A stretch of 64,000 nucleotides of DNA. It comes from Edaphochlamys debaryana (Eukaryota; Chlorophyta; Chlorophyceae; Chlamydomonadales). Below are positions 9,501-21,527 of the stretch, in pieces. The stretch spans positions 5,001 through 69,000 of the forward strand of contig JAEHOE010000209.1 of NCBI GenBank assembly GCA_016858145.1. The letters are read 5' to 3'. The notes beneath the pieces are model-generated. The model searched no databases. It saw nothing but the letters and a program-made list of their open reading frames with translations, and was not told the DNA's origin. The position numbers were made by a program, and so were the translations under genes. Positions within the stretch are counted from its first letter, which is position 1, and each line of letters begins with the position of its first letter.

Positions 9501-12500
9501 CAGCAGGCGGGCGGCGGAGAGCGCCAGGGAGGGCTCCTCCGAGGACAGGAGGGGCAGCAGGTGGGGCGCGCAGGCGGCCTGGGTTGGAGGAGGGAGGCAG
9601 AGGCATTGGAGAAGAGTGGGCGGAGGTAGGAAACAGCAGCAGTCGAATGTTAATAGCCCTCGAGCCTTCCTGTCTCGCGGCTTGCGGATAGCAGGCCTCA
9701 CCAGCAACCTGCTCACAGTCGACCCCAAGCGCACTTTCATCCCAAGGCCCCTGCCGAGCAGCCCACCTGCAGGCCCCCCACGCTCAGCGTGTCCTCCGCG
9801 TGCTCCTTGAAGGTCGCCCCCACCAGCCCCAGCGCCTCCGCCGCCAGCCCCGGGCCCATGGGGAAGAGCGGCAGGAACTGCAGCAGCCGCGGGATCATGC
9901 GCGACTCCACCACCACCTGCCACACCTGGGGGGGGGGGGAGGGAGGAAGATGGAGGCAGTGTGGAGGAGGCTAGTAGATAGTGCGGCCTCAGGGGGTTAA
10001 GGCCACGGGAGAAGGAAGGAGAGAGCGTGAGGGACACGAGAAGGGACTGGTGGGTGAGGGCAGGACGAGGGAGGCGGATGTGTCTGAAGATGGAGGCAGT
10101 GTGGAGGAGGCTAGCTAGTGCGGCCTCAGGGGGTTGAGGCCACGGGAGAAGGAAGGGGAGAGCGTGAGGGACACGAGAAGGGACTGGTGGGTGAGGGCAG
10201 GACGAGGGAGGCGGATGTGTCTGAAGATGGAGGCAGTGTGGAGGAGGCTAGCTAGTGCGGCCTCAGGGGGTTGAGGCCACGGGAGAAGGAAGGGGAGAGC
10301 GTGAGGGACACGAGAAGGGACTGGTTGGTGAGGGCAGGACGAGGGAGGCGGATGTGTCTGAAGATGGAGGCAGTGTGGAGGAGGCTAGCTAGTGCGGCCT
10401 CAGGGGGTTGAGGCCACGGGAGAAGGAAGGGGAGAGCGTGAGGGGCACGAGAAGGGACTGGTTGGTGAGGGCAGGAGCATCATGCCTACACCCACGCCTT
10501 GTCCACTGGTCGCCTTTCGCCCAACGCCACACCGCGGCCCGCCCCCTGTCGCACCTTCTCCGTTTCCCGCGCAACGTCCAGCACCACCGACAGGATCTCC
10601 AGCGCAGCCTCCTGAGGGGACAAGGTCAGGGGCGCACACAAGGCACGTAAGCAGGCCACGCAACGACCCAGCTTCCTTGTCCCCCGTCGCTTTTACCCCG
10701 ACCTCGCCCCACCCCAGCCACATGCCGCTCAACCTCGCACCCCCACCGCCCCCACCACCATCCTCCCCCCTCTTCCCAACTCCTTGCCAGGCCCAACCCC
10801 CCAGGACCCTACCGCCCACGGCCCCCACCCCCCAGGCCCCACCCCCCACGGCCCCCACCGCCCCCACCTGCAGCTGGTCACGGATGGTGCTGGCGGCTGC
10901 AGTGGCGGCCGCCGCCCCCGTGCCCCCCGCCGCGCCCCCACCGCCGGCCTTCTTCTTCCGCGAGTCGGAGCCGGACGGCTTCTTGGGCTGCGGAGCAGAG
11001 GTTCAGGGGGAGGTGGATGGACGTGGTGCGAGACGGTCAGCGCAAGACAGATAGCCAGTCAGAGATCTAACCCCAACCCTTCTCAGGCTGCACATGAGCA
11101 CGATGCCTGAGGCACACCGGCCCGGCCCTCATGTACCAGCGCGTCCTGCCCCAGCTCACCGCCCTCCGCGTCTCCGGGTCCCCTCCCAGAAGCGCGTTGA
11201 CCAGGGCCGATGGGAAGTTGGGCAGCAGCACCACCCGCTCGGCGGTGTCGGGGTCGAGCTGGACGAGCAGGTGGAGGGCCTGGGGGGGAGGGGAGTGGGG
11301 AGGAGGGGAAACGTGTTTCGGCATGCGTGCTCCGCATGCGTGCAGGGGGAGAGCCGGGGTATTTGTTGCTGAGCGGGATCGCTCCGACGAGAGCCGGGGA
11401 CGAGCAGGTGAGGGGCCTGGCGAGGTGGGACGTGTCGAGGTGGGGATCGAGGTTGGTATGGTCGACATGGCAATCCCACGCTCGCCGATAAACACGCTTT
11501 CCTGCCCACCATCCGCCCCCCGCCCCCATTCACCTGCAGCGCCTCCAGCTTGAGGTTGAGCTTGCCCCCCGGCCAGAAGGCCAGGTACGCCACGGAGGCG
11601 GGCACGCCGCTCTCCCGCAGCCGGGCGGCCAGGGTGGGCGTGTAGGCGGCCCGTTTGCACAGCCGGGTGGAAAGCCTGGGGGGGAGAGTGGAGATACAGG
11701 ACGTCAGTACCCTGTAAGCCATGCTCGCAACCCTTCCTTCCTCTGTTTGGACACGCTGTGTGTTTGCTTGGCCCAGGGCCATGACAGCTCCTGGCGCAGA
11801 CAGCCAGACCGACTGGAGCCCTCCTGCCCGCGGTTCGGTCCCAGCCGGCGTTGCTCTTTCGGGCCTGGGGTTGCCTCAGCCTCAGCACCTGCCGGCCCGA
11901 CCCCATGCCCCATTCTCCGCGGCCCTTCCTGCCCCGCTCATTCCACCCAGCCCGAGCTGACACGTCACCCGCCCCCCCGCCCCGTCGGTTCCCCACCTCA
12001 CGAACGCCTGCAGCCCCGCCATTCCGTGCTCCGTGCGCATTGCGTTGAAGACCTGGTGGGCCGTCATGGCCCGGAGCAGGCCCTGGGGGAACGGATGGAG
12101 GATGGAGGAAACGAAGGGGTCACGGGGGTGGTTACCGGTAGTGAGGTCATGATGCCCACTGCAAGCTGCCCGCGCAGCCGCCCTCCGGAGGCCCTGCGTT
12201 GTGGGGTGGGCCTGGTAGCCTTCCACGAGCCCCTTCTCCCTGCTCCCCACCCGCCCGTCGCTCCCCGCAGCTCCTCCCCTCTCCGCTCCGCTCCCCTCTC
12301 CTGCCCTCACCGCCGCCAGCGCGTCGTCCGCCAGCTCCGGGTGGCCCTTGGCCTCCGCCGCAAACACCTCGTCCAGCATCTCCAGCACCACCTGGGGAGG
12401 ACGGCAAGGGAACGTAAAGCGCCTTGGCGCCTTGGGAGGCGAAGGGGTTCCAGCAGGTTTCGCACAGCCCGCCCAGGAGCGCCAGGTCGCCTGCCCCTGT

Positions 12501-15500
12501 GCCCCAGCCAAGTCCCGGTCCGATTGTGAGTGGGCCGCCCAGCTGCGGCGGGCCGTGGCTGCACTGCAACCCGCCTGGTGCCAGCGGCCTCTCCCCTAGA
12601 CCTCCCCCTGCACCTGCACCTCCCCCTCCCCCATGCGCCTGCCGCCGTCGGGCCCCTGCTGCAGCCTCTCCTCCTAAGCCCGCTCGGCACCTGGCCCCAG
12701 GCCCCACTGCCCTGCTGCCCCTGCTGCTGCCGGACCCACCTTGGCTTCCATGCCGTCCGGCCGCCCCTCCTGGAGCACACGGACCTGCGTGGCGGCAGGG
12801 AGGGGGGTTGCAACGCGGTCAGAGCGTACCGGGGGCCGACCCAACCGACCAGATTGCAGCTCACCAATGCACGCGGGTTCCCCGGGCCTGGCTCGTCACT
12901 CTCGTTCCCAAACCCAGCCCCCTTAACGCCACCCGCTTCCCGCGCCCTCACACAACCGGCCCCATCCACCCTCTCATCCCATCGCACCCCACCCCTCCCC
13001 CTGCTGCCTCACCAGCCGCGCCGGCAGCGCCATGCCCGCCCCCTCGCCCTCCTCCGCGCCGCCCCCGAAGCCGTTGGCGCCCCCCGCCCCCGCCCCCGGC
13101 GGCAGCCGCGCGCCCCTCAGCAGGCGCACGAGGCGGGGGTCGGCCAGGTCGGAGGAGACCGAGGTCATGAGGGAGGCGAAGGTCTGCCGCAGCGAGCGGT
13201 TGGGCAGCGAGTGGATCGCCACCTGAGCGGAGGGGAGGGTGGGGAGAGGGGGGTAGGACGGAAGGTCCGACGGGGCTTCCGGGGGAGGGAGGCGCACGGC
13301 ACGGTCGCCGACTGCAGCTTTGGCCACCCAAGAAGCGAGTGCGTCCAGGAGCAGACGTGTCAATCGCCGCCCCGTCTTGGCCCTGCATCCCCACACCGTC
13401 CTCAGCTCAGCCCCGTCCTCCCCTCCCCCCACCCCAAAGCCCCAACCCCTCCTCCGCCCCCCTCACCTGCAGCGCCGGGCTCTCCTCGCCCCCCGCCGCG
13501 CCGCCCGCCCCCGGCTCCGGCTGCGCTATCCCGGGCGCCCCCTCGGGCCACACCAGCACCACCAGGCGGGAGCACAGGTGCGACAGGGCCGCCTCCAGGT
13601 GGTCCACGATGTAGTCGGGGAGCAGCCTGGGGCAAGGGCGAGAGCGGCATGGTACATGGATCCTAGCGTCCTGGTTGTCCTCGATCAAGTAGCTCCCCAC
13701 GTCCCATGCGCGGCCTGATTGCCCGTGGCACCCCTGCACCCCCGTTGCATGGACCCCAGCTCCCCCCGCCCCCTCCCCCACCCACCAGACCCAGGTCATG
13801 ATGGACGGCAGCAGCACCGGCATGGAGATGGCCTTGCCGCCAGAGGCCACCGTGGCGGGGTCGGGGATCTGAAGGAGGGGGTGGTGGGGAGGGGGAGGCA
13901 AGGTCGGGGTCACACGGGTCGACGTGGTTGCCTCTCCAGGCCGTAGGCAGTACGCGCCATGCGCCACTTGCCATGCGCCCAGGCGTGCGCCATGTCCCCC
14001 TGCTGCCTGAGCCCCCCACTTCCCCCTGCTGCCGCCCACCTGCGCCGCCAGCTGCTGCAGCTGGGCGTTGAGGGCCGTCACCTTGGAGGTGCGGAGCGCC
14101 GTCACCACCCTGGGGGGAGGGGCAAGAGGGCATGGAAGAGCAGGGCAAGTCAGGGACCGAGTTCCCAGGCTGGACGCGGACCCAACAAGCCAGCCCTTAC
14201 AAGACGCCCCTGCTGACCAGACCGGACCGGACCGGACCGGACCGGACCGGACCAGACCAGACCGTGACCGAACCGGACCGAACCGGACCGGACCGGACCA
14301 GACGCGGAGCGGCAACACGCACCTGTCCGGGTTGATAATGCAGTTGTAGAGGGTCTTGGATGCGAGCAGCTTGGACTCCGTCTCCACGGTGCCGCTGGTG
14401 ACCAGCTCCAGGCACACGTCCACCACGTCCTTGCCCACCAGCAGCCGCTGCTGGGCCGTGGAGGCGAAGCAGGCGAGGCCCATGAGCGAGTCGATGAGCT
14501 GTGGGGAGGGGGGCGGAGGGGGGGTTCGTCAGGTAGGGGCTAGGGGTAAGGGGTGAGGGCGAGAGGGTAGCACAGCGGGTGAGGCCCATGAGCGAGTCCA
14601 TGAGCTGTGAGGACTGAGGGGGGGGGGGTGCAGGGTAGAGGAAGGGGCAGAGCGGTGGGGAGGAGTGGAGGGACGGCCCAAGCAAACTAAGCACGAGGTG
14701 CACAACGCCTATGAGCGAGTTGTTGCGCTGTTGTGGAGGGAAAAGGGGGTCCGGGTGCATGGGCCAAAGGTCCGGGTAGCAGTCACAGCCGCACAGCTCG
14801 AATGCGGCACTCTGGGGCTCCCGCCTCCTCGCGGACGCATCGAGCGGGCCCACGCTGACCGCAGGGAGACACGCCGCTTGGCCCAACCCCCAGCGCCCAA
14901 ACGTCAACGCTCAGCCGCCAACGCGCAACCGTCAAGCCCCAGCCCAGCGATATGGCGCCCTTCCCCCGTGTTCGCGCATGCCCCCGAGGCCGGAGCACAC
15001 GGCTCCAGCTTGCCAGCCAGATGTTGAGGGGCCCGCACCGCATGTGAGATCAGAGCCATCAACTCTTTTCTCTTCCTGGCCTCTCAGAATCAACTGGAGG
15101 CGTGCCAAGCGGCTGCAGCTGCACTGAGCAGCCAGCCCCGAGTGGGGCCCTGGAGGGACCTCGACAGGGCACCTCGAGCCACGGGCTGGCCAAGGCCCGG
15201 GCCCAAGCCCGGGCCAGCTAGGGCCCGACGGGGCCCATCGGGGTGGCGCAGGGACCTGGAAACCGTGCTGCAGCCAGGTCCATTATGGTTTCATAAAGCC
15301 ACCACTAGCGGGATCTGGCCTCGGACTATAGCGTCCCGTGCGCAGTTGTGGACAGGCCCCCCCAGGCCCCCAGGGCCGGGGAGGCACCGGCAGCCACCTC
15401 TTGGCACCCAGCCTGCCACCGCATGGCTTGTGGTTCAGGGTGCCCCGGGCTGCCGTACAGATCGTGCCGTACCTTGTACAACGTGGCTCGGATCACTCGG

Positions 15501-16107
15501 TCCGAGCAGGGGTTCCGCAGGCTCTGCCGCAGCGTAGCAACGAACGCGTCCACGACCCCGCCGTCCGCGAAGGCGACGAGGATCACTTTCGCTTTGATGT
15601 TGACAGCTGAGAGCGACGCCAGTGTTGCTACCGCGAGGGACGCTGGGGGGTTGCAGGGGGCGGCGGGCGGGTTGCTCGAGGGCTTTTGGGGTCTGGCGCG
15701 TCGAGTGCGCTTCCGGCCGACGACTGGTGCTCCTCTTGGCACAGCTAGACAACTGAACATGATTCGCGCATCTGTCTACACGTCGTTGCTACCCAGGAAC
15801 GCGCATTACCTGCGTGCTTTGTTTTGGACGAGGCCGGGTGATTCTGCTGAACCAGGCAGCGCGCCAAGGGCACCACCAAGCTCGCGATTTTTCGCCAGTG
15901 CTCCTCTCCAAGCTGGTCTCCTCTATAGGAACCGTCCGGTGCCTGCGCCATGAGACCTATTTTTGCGCGGTCAAGCGAGTCCTTTGTTCTGTTGATGCAG
16001 GCGGCCACTTCGTTTGCGGAGGAGTCATCATGAGTCGCTAGGTCGTTGGCTACATCATCAATGAGAGCTAGCGCCTCTGACAGGGACGGGACTTGCCCCT
16101 GCGCCAT
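6528..16107 (-). CDS. Large armadillo/HEAT-like repeat protein with C-terminal coiled coil, 20 exons
   Basis: A predicted 1376-residue protein of unknown function. Exons (minus order): 15810-16107, 15473-15744, 14323-14498, 14040-14109, 13786-13868, 13467-13626, 13013-13222, 12740-12784, 12311-12391, 11997-12082, 11534-11675, 11160-11279, 10868-10987, 10555-10611, 9767-9925, 9426-9578, 8295-9053, 7940-8015, 6858-7747, 6528-6701; all phases agree. About the first 750 residues read as stacked amphipathic helices (for example APHLLPLLSSEEPSLALSAA). Then comes a low-complexity region rich in Ala, Pro, Gly and acidic residues, with a basic RKR-type patch, and finally a coiled coil of about 90 residues ending in DIDLE. 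The join of exon 2 to exon 3 across 974 bp is inferred from matching phase and a continuous helical reading; if wrong, the first two exons are a separate gene. A CIP2A-like layout came to mind but I see no diagnostic match. Its 3' half is duplicated at 1-1943. Confidence 0.7.
9946..10473. repeat. 137-bp tandem repeat, about 3.8 copies, intronic
   Basis: Units begin with GAAGATGGAGGCAGTGTGG at 9946, 10086, 10223 and 10360, giving periods of 140, 137 and 137 bp; the last copy is partial. The copies are nearly identical, which suggests recent expansion. The array lies in the intron between exons 14 and 15 of the armadillo-like gene. Confidence 0.9.
14216..14301. repeat. ACCGG pentanucleotide microsatellite
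   Basis: Runs of GACCG/ACCGG with a few interruptions (ACCAG, GTGACC), in an intron of the armadillo-like gene close to the donor of exon 3. Confidence 0.85.
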
Positions 16108-17189
16108 TGTGTCCCTCCTAAACTCTGTTTGGTCAGGTGAAGTGGCGCATCGTGCCCGCTATGCTCGCTATGAGCCTCTTATGGCCTACAAGCAGCGACT
16201 AAAGGAACAACAGTGGATGGGAGGCCTCGGGGGCACCTTGCGAATGCCGTTCTCCTGATGAGCCGGACCTCCCTGATTTTGGGCCGCACGCCCCTACCTC
16301 GCACTTGCGCACTTCGCAGCACTCGCCATAAGCTGTAATCAAGCAAAAGCACGAACTGCTGGGCTGGTTAGGGCCTGGAAGCGCAGGGCCTCGTCTCTCG
16401 CGCACGAACGTGCCTACCCGTCGATTGCCCGGCCCGGCGCCGCCCGGGCCCGCAGCCGCAGCCACCTCCACTAAAAACCCCAGCGCCCCTCCTGTTTCGT
16501 TCATGATGGCCCTAGGATCGAGTTTCGAGGCGCATGGCGGCCCCCAAGCAGCCCATTCAAAGCTGGGGACACCTCATGGGGGGCCCACCCGTGACGCCTA
16601 CCCTCCCGGCCTAACTGCTCCAAGCTTTTACTGAGCACGTGCAGCGTTCCCCCCCTGCAGCCCATGGATATGTCCTGGCACAAGCCTCTTGCTATTGCAA
16701 AATAACATGGGAGGTAGATACGCTGCACAGCAGCGAGGATCACCCGGATCACCCTGAGCGGGACTTGCTGGCTTGCCGGGCCCTACCGTCCTTTAGGGTC
16801 CTTCCTTCGTGCTTGCGACTTGCACCAAGCACCATGCACCAAGCTTACGGTACATGCTCTCGACTTCTGTTTGATGAAGGGCCACGGCACTTCGCTGCAA
16901 GTCGCCAGGCCCTGCTGCAACGGCGCACGGGGGGGGGGGCCAAGATGCCAACCGTCGCCATCTGCCCCGTTGTCGACCCCCTCAACTTGCCTAGGCAACG
17001 CCCGACCGAAGCAAGCAGCTGCCACTGTCCGCTGCTGAAGGTCGGGGTGAGGAGCCTGGGGGGCTTGGGCAGCACTGCACGGCACCGTACGAGTGCACAC
17101 TCGGAGGGGACCCTCCGGAACTGCAGCTCGCGGCCTGCCCAAACTCAGCGTAGCTTCGCTCGTTTATCCTAGCTGTAGCTGCTGCAAAG
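16108..17189. other. Divergent intergenic region, no gene seen
   Basis: About 1.1 kb between the divergent starts of the armadillo-like gene and the small membrane-protein gene. It presumably holds both promoters and 5' UTRs. I see a poly-G tract near 16930 but no motif that I would name. Confidence 0.4.
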
Positions 17190-17698
17190 ATGAACGCTCT
17201 CCGCCAGCTGGGGCTTCAAGCTCTGCGGCTCCAGCCGCAGATGCAGCAGCAGTCGCAGCTGGCTCTGCGTAGGGGTATGGGCGGCTATGCCAAGCCGAAG
17301 GTGGACACCAGCCTGGACCATGTGTTCGGCGACAACTCCAACAAGCTCGCTTACAACGTGCGTCGGAAAGCTTCAGCGCACGACCGCGCTTGCCGTCCCT
17401 GCAACCACTATGCCTGAAACTACAACTCGCCATGACGTCTTCGGCTTCCCTGCCGCGCAGTTCGAGCCGATGCCCATGGGCAGTCTCTTTGTGCGCACCA
17501 TGGTCATCTGCGGCGTGTTCTTCTTCCCCATTTGGATCATGGTGAACGACGAGCTCAAGTACACGAGCTTCATGGAGAAGTGAGTTCGTGGTGGCCAAGG
17601 TCACAATCACAGGGTCGCAAGCCCGGCCTGTTTGCTGACCGCCCGGTCTGCTGCGCAGGGTGGCGGCCGCTAAGGCTGCCAAGAAGGAGTCGGCGTAA
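17190..17698 (+). CDS. Small single-pass membrane protein, probably mitochondrial
   Basis: Three exons (17190-17357, 17461-17579, 17659-17698) join in frame to a 108-residue protein. The first about 30 residues are rich in Gln, Leu, Arg and Ala with no acidic residue, like a mitochondrial presequence. A single hydrophobic segment (about residues 63-81: SLFVRTMVICGVFFFPIW) follows, and the tail is lysine- and alanine-rich. Size and layout are typical of accessory subunits of respiratory complexes, but I cannot match it to a named subunit. It is convergent with the gene ending at 18016 and leaves only 317 bp between the two stop codons. Confidence 0.75.
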
Positions 17699-18015
17699 GG
17701 CGCGCGGCGCTGGGGCGCGGCACCGCTCCTCGCTGGGTTTGGGGGGGGAGGCGTCGCAGCGGAGGCGGGCACAGCCCCCCATGGACATGCCCGCTCGACG
17801 GAGCAGCGCTGCCGTCGCGCGTGGCGCTCCGTGACCCTGCGTGGCTCTGCTGTGGACTATGGAGCTACTGCTGCCGCGCGAGGACGGCCGGCAGCGAGCG
17901 GCGGGGCAGCCCTTCCTGTCTTACACACGGGCGGGTTGCCCCACAAGCTCCGCCTCCCGCAACGCATCCGTGCCCCCTCCCATACGGCCAGCTTTCTACG
18001 CAACATCGCGGGGGG

Positions 18016-21000
18016 CTAGTCGTTTTCGGACCCCGCGAGTCCGCCTGAGGACTCGGAGGACACCAGCACGCCCTTGACCTGGCCCTCCCGCTCCAGCACG
18101 TAGAGCGCAGCCGCGGAGGCCTCTACGATGCGGCCTGCGGGGTCGGAGGGGAGGCAGCGGCCCGGGGTTGAGGACGAGCGTTGAGCGTCGGGGTGGGGGT
18201 GGGCTGGGCAGGAGCTGGGCCCGGCATGGCAGCTCGGCAGGCGGGGGCTCGGCGGCTGTGGGAGCGAAGCGACGAGTCGGCGGAGAGGGCTCGGCGGCGG
18301 GTGGGGCCGAGAGCCCAGCGTCCCGTCCCCTCGGCGGGCTTGGTCTGGCACGGCCGAGCCGTTGTAGCCGAAGCCGCGTGGGCACTGTCTGGCGGGACGC
18401 CGGGGGCGGCGCGGCGGGAGCGAGGGGGCGGACTGCTGCTGGCGGCTGAGGCTGCCCAGGGGCTGGGGGTACCCGCCGCTGTAGGCTGCGGGGCCGTACC
18501 CCGGTAGGGGCGCGGCCGCTGGCTTAACACTTGGCTTAACCATTGGGCATGTGGGAGGGTCTTCATAAGTAGACACGGGTTTCAGGGGCTGTTGGGGGGC
18601 CTTTGGAGGGGCTGTGGGGCCGGTCCTTGTGGACGTATAGGCTTTTGCGAATAGTTAGACGCTTGCTGCGGGGATGAGTCCCCGCCTGGCCGCTGGTTTA
18701 CCTGATTCTGGATCTGGGTCTCACCTGCGAACAGGAACGGGGTCTTGCGCGTCGGCCACTTGACCTGTGGGGGGCAAGGGGGGCGGGCGCAAGGGGGACG
18801 ATGCAGGGGTTATCGATTAGGGTTCTCAAGGGTGTGTCCACGCGGACGAATTTGGGCGTCTGCGATGTAACGCCCGGCACGGCTCGGACTCTGCTGGTGT
18901 CACTTGCGTTCGGAGGGGTAAGATGGGAGGAAGTAGCGGGCAGCCCCAGGCGAAGACTGCAAGAGGTGCTGCTGCAGCTGTTTCAGCCGCAGCAGGAGCA
19001 AAGGAGCATACAGCCTAGCCGGGGGCTCAGCTTTTCTGCGACTCGGCGCCAAAAGCCACAGCAGCCCGCACAGCCCTCGACCCGACCCGATGACAGGACA
19101 GCGCCCTCCTGGGCCGGTGGCATGCGGCGTCCCCTCTCGCCCCCTCCCCGACCCCACACCATGCCCACATCCCATCCTGGCCTTTCGTGCCGTGCGGTCG
19201 TGCCTACTGTGCGTACCGCCCTGCCCTCCCACACTCGAGCCTCTTTCTGTCGCGCTTCGCGCATCGCGAAATCGTAACTCTCTCCCCATTCCCGACCAGC
19301 CCCGCCCCCCCCCACACGCGCACCGTTTCAGCGGTGGGTCTCGCTTTCCGCTACTTTGGGTTCGCTTTTATTATTACTGCTGGTTCTTAGCATTGGCACA
19401 CACGCACCGTGTCGCTGGTGAGCTCCGTGAATTGGGCCCAGGAGGGCAGCCCCTGCGCCTCCCCCGTCCGGATGCGGTCCAGCGTGTCCCGGTACAGGAA
19501 GGACGTGAAGCCTGGGGGTGGCGGGGAGAGGGGGAAGGGCGCGGGGTTAATGGGGGTGGGGCGCAGAGCGGGAAGGTGAGAGCGTGTGGGTGGGGGATGG
19601 GCAGGGGGAAGTCCGATGCGCGCGTCTCCTAGCCAGCGCTATGTGATGTCCCTGTCCCCCGGCACTACCCACCTACCCACCCGACTGCGCCGGCACCTCC
19701 CCCGGAGCCCCCGTCACCAACTGCAACACCCACCCGACTGCGCCGGCACCTCCCCCAGCAGCTTGTACTCAAAGATCTCGGCCCGCTCGTCCCCGAAGTA
19801 CCAGTTGTTGCCGGGCTGATAGTTTGGGGGGGGAGGGAAGGCAGAGGGGTTGAGAAGGGCACGTTGGAGGGGACCCACACGCAGCTTTGCGCCCACACGT
19901 CTGGCGAGAGGCAGGGATTGGGCAAACGGGCCCTAGGCGCTCTCGAGGAACATACCATACACCTGCCATGTCAGCGAGCGTCCAGCAAGGTTTGGGGCCA
20001 CTGAACGCAACAAGGCCGGTACCAGATGCAGCTCACCGCCCTTATCCTGACAGGCCAACTCCCAGACTGTCCCACCCAAACGCCCAGGCGCCAAGTGCGC
20101 CTTCCTTGCTAGGCAAAATCTGCGATGGACCTTACCTCATCCATGTCGGCTAGCTCCATGGTGCCCTACGGAGGGCAAGAAAGAGGGAGGTGAAGGAGGG
20201 CGCCGAGTGGTTACATGAAGCACTGACCAAGCCCTTACAAAGCAGGCTCCCGGCGCAAAGCCCTCGGCCATCCGCCATACCTCGCGCTCGCCCCAACCAT
20301 GGGTCTTGGGCGCCCTGTCCCACCCCATACATACCCTGCCACCACTCAAGTGCGCCGCGCCTACATCTCCCGCCCGTCCCCGTCCCCCTCCTCCTCTCCC
20401 CTGATCCCAGGCCAGACCATGAGCCCATCCACCCACCCAGCCAACCACCCACCCACCCACCCGCCCGCCCGCCCACCCGCCCACCCCCGCCCGCCTGAAT
20501 GCCTGCCCACCCACCCACCCGCCCACCCGCCCACCCGCCCACCCGCCTGAAAGCCCGCCCGCCCACCTGTGAGAGCTTGGGCACAAGCTCCCGGGGCACC
20601 TTGAGCAGCGTCGCCACCTGGTCCAGCTTGGCGGCCTGGGGGGGGTGGGGGGTGGGGGGGCGGAGGGGGCCGGAGGGGAGGGTGGGAAGGCGTGCTGTGT
20701 ATGTGCCGGCACGGGGCAGAGCAGGGGGGCAGCAGCCACAGAGGGTGCACCCACCTGGTCTAGCTTGGCGGCGTAGGGGGGGGGGGGCAAGAGAGCGGGC
20801 AGAGTCCTCACCCTTCCTCACTGCCGGCTCCCGCCTGGGGCCCTGGGCCTGTGCTGATCGCAGCGTGCCCTTTCCCTGGTGGAGCTGCCTAGCACAGCAC
20901 CTCCGTCCCCCTTTGCAGTTGGTGGTGCCCTCCTCTGCCACCCCCTCCTTCCCTTGCCGCCGTCAGGGGCCCCACCTTGAGCTTCTCCGGCTCCAGTACC

Positions 21001-21342
21001 AGCTTGGGATCTATGCAGTACACTACGGGGGGCATCACGTAATTCAGGTACGGTCAAGTTGTGAACTGTCACATGGTGAATGCCGACTCGCGGGAGGAAG
21101 GGTGGCGACAGGCGCCGGGGCGAAGGCTCGGGAAGGAGGGCGAGGCCTGGGACCCCCGTCGCGACAGACGTGCAACACCCAAGCCGCTCACCCTCGGCCT
21201 CCGGCCCTTTGCCTCCCGCGAACCAGTTCGAGCTGTCGCCGAAGAGGCTGTCGAACAGCGCTAGCCCGCGTTGTTGAGCCGCGGAAATCGCGAGCCGCGA
21301 TGCTGCCCCTTGGCGACACTGCGAAGCTGCTCGTGCGAGCAT
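18016..21342 (-). CDS. Conserved-looking protein of unknown function with possible organelle presequence, eight exons
   Basis: Exons (minus order): 21192-21342, 20976-21010, 20567-20635, 20136-20165, 19734-19815, 19408-19511, 18725-18764, 18016-18134; the phases are consistent and give 209 residues. The N-terminus (MLARAASQCRQGAASRL) is basic and free of acidic residues, as in mitochondrial or plastid targeting peptides. The body is soluble and includes DPKLVLEPEKLKAAKLDQ, a Trp-containing segment PGNNWYFGDERAEIFEYK, and VKWPTRKTPFLFAG. I do not recognise the family. Two exon borders (exons 3 and 5) are echoed inside the neighbouring intron. The gene starts 185 bp from the divergent ureidoglycolate-lyase-like gene. 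Confidence 0.65.
20424..20560. repeat. CCCACCCG-type simple repeat, intronic
   Basis: Tandem CCCACC and CGCC blocks in the intron between exons 3 and 4 of the minus-strand gene at 18016-21342. On the coding strand this is a G-rich run (GGGTGGGC units) that could form G-quadruplexes in the pre-mRNA. Confidence 0.8.
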
Positions 21343-21527
21343 GCTTAAAGTGTGACACTGATCGGTGTTGATGCGGGGGAGCGGACGCGTGAGGGTTGGG
21401 GGACTGGTTTGGGCGCAACTTCGGTCGTCGGTGGAATGCGGGGGTCGAGGGCCTTGATGGCGAGGCAAGACGCGAGGACGCCAGCTTGTGCCGCACACAC
21501 CGCTCAGCTGTGCCTACAGCCGCACAA
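21343..21527. promoter_or_regulatory. Divergent (bidirectional) promoter region
   Basis: Only 185 bp separate the start codons of the minus-strand unknown gene (21342) and the plus-strand ureidoglycolate-lyase-like gene (21528). Both 5' UTRs and core promoters must fit here or overlap. No TATA box is evident. The role is inferred from layout only. Confidence 0.5.

Noticed and set aside
15000..15110. Extra exon of the armadillo gene reading LMALISHAVRAPQHLAGKLE
   Set aside because: The segment lies between exons 2 and 3, but the sequence before it is purine-rich without a good acceptor, and exons 2 and 3 already join in phase.
6528..16107. Identity as vesicle tether p115/USO1 or as CIP2A
   Set aside because: The armadillo-plus-coiled-coil layout is similar, but from memory of these families the order and wording of conserved segments do not match, so I left the gene unnamed.
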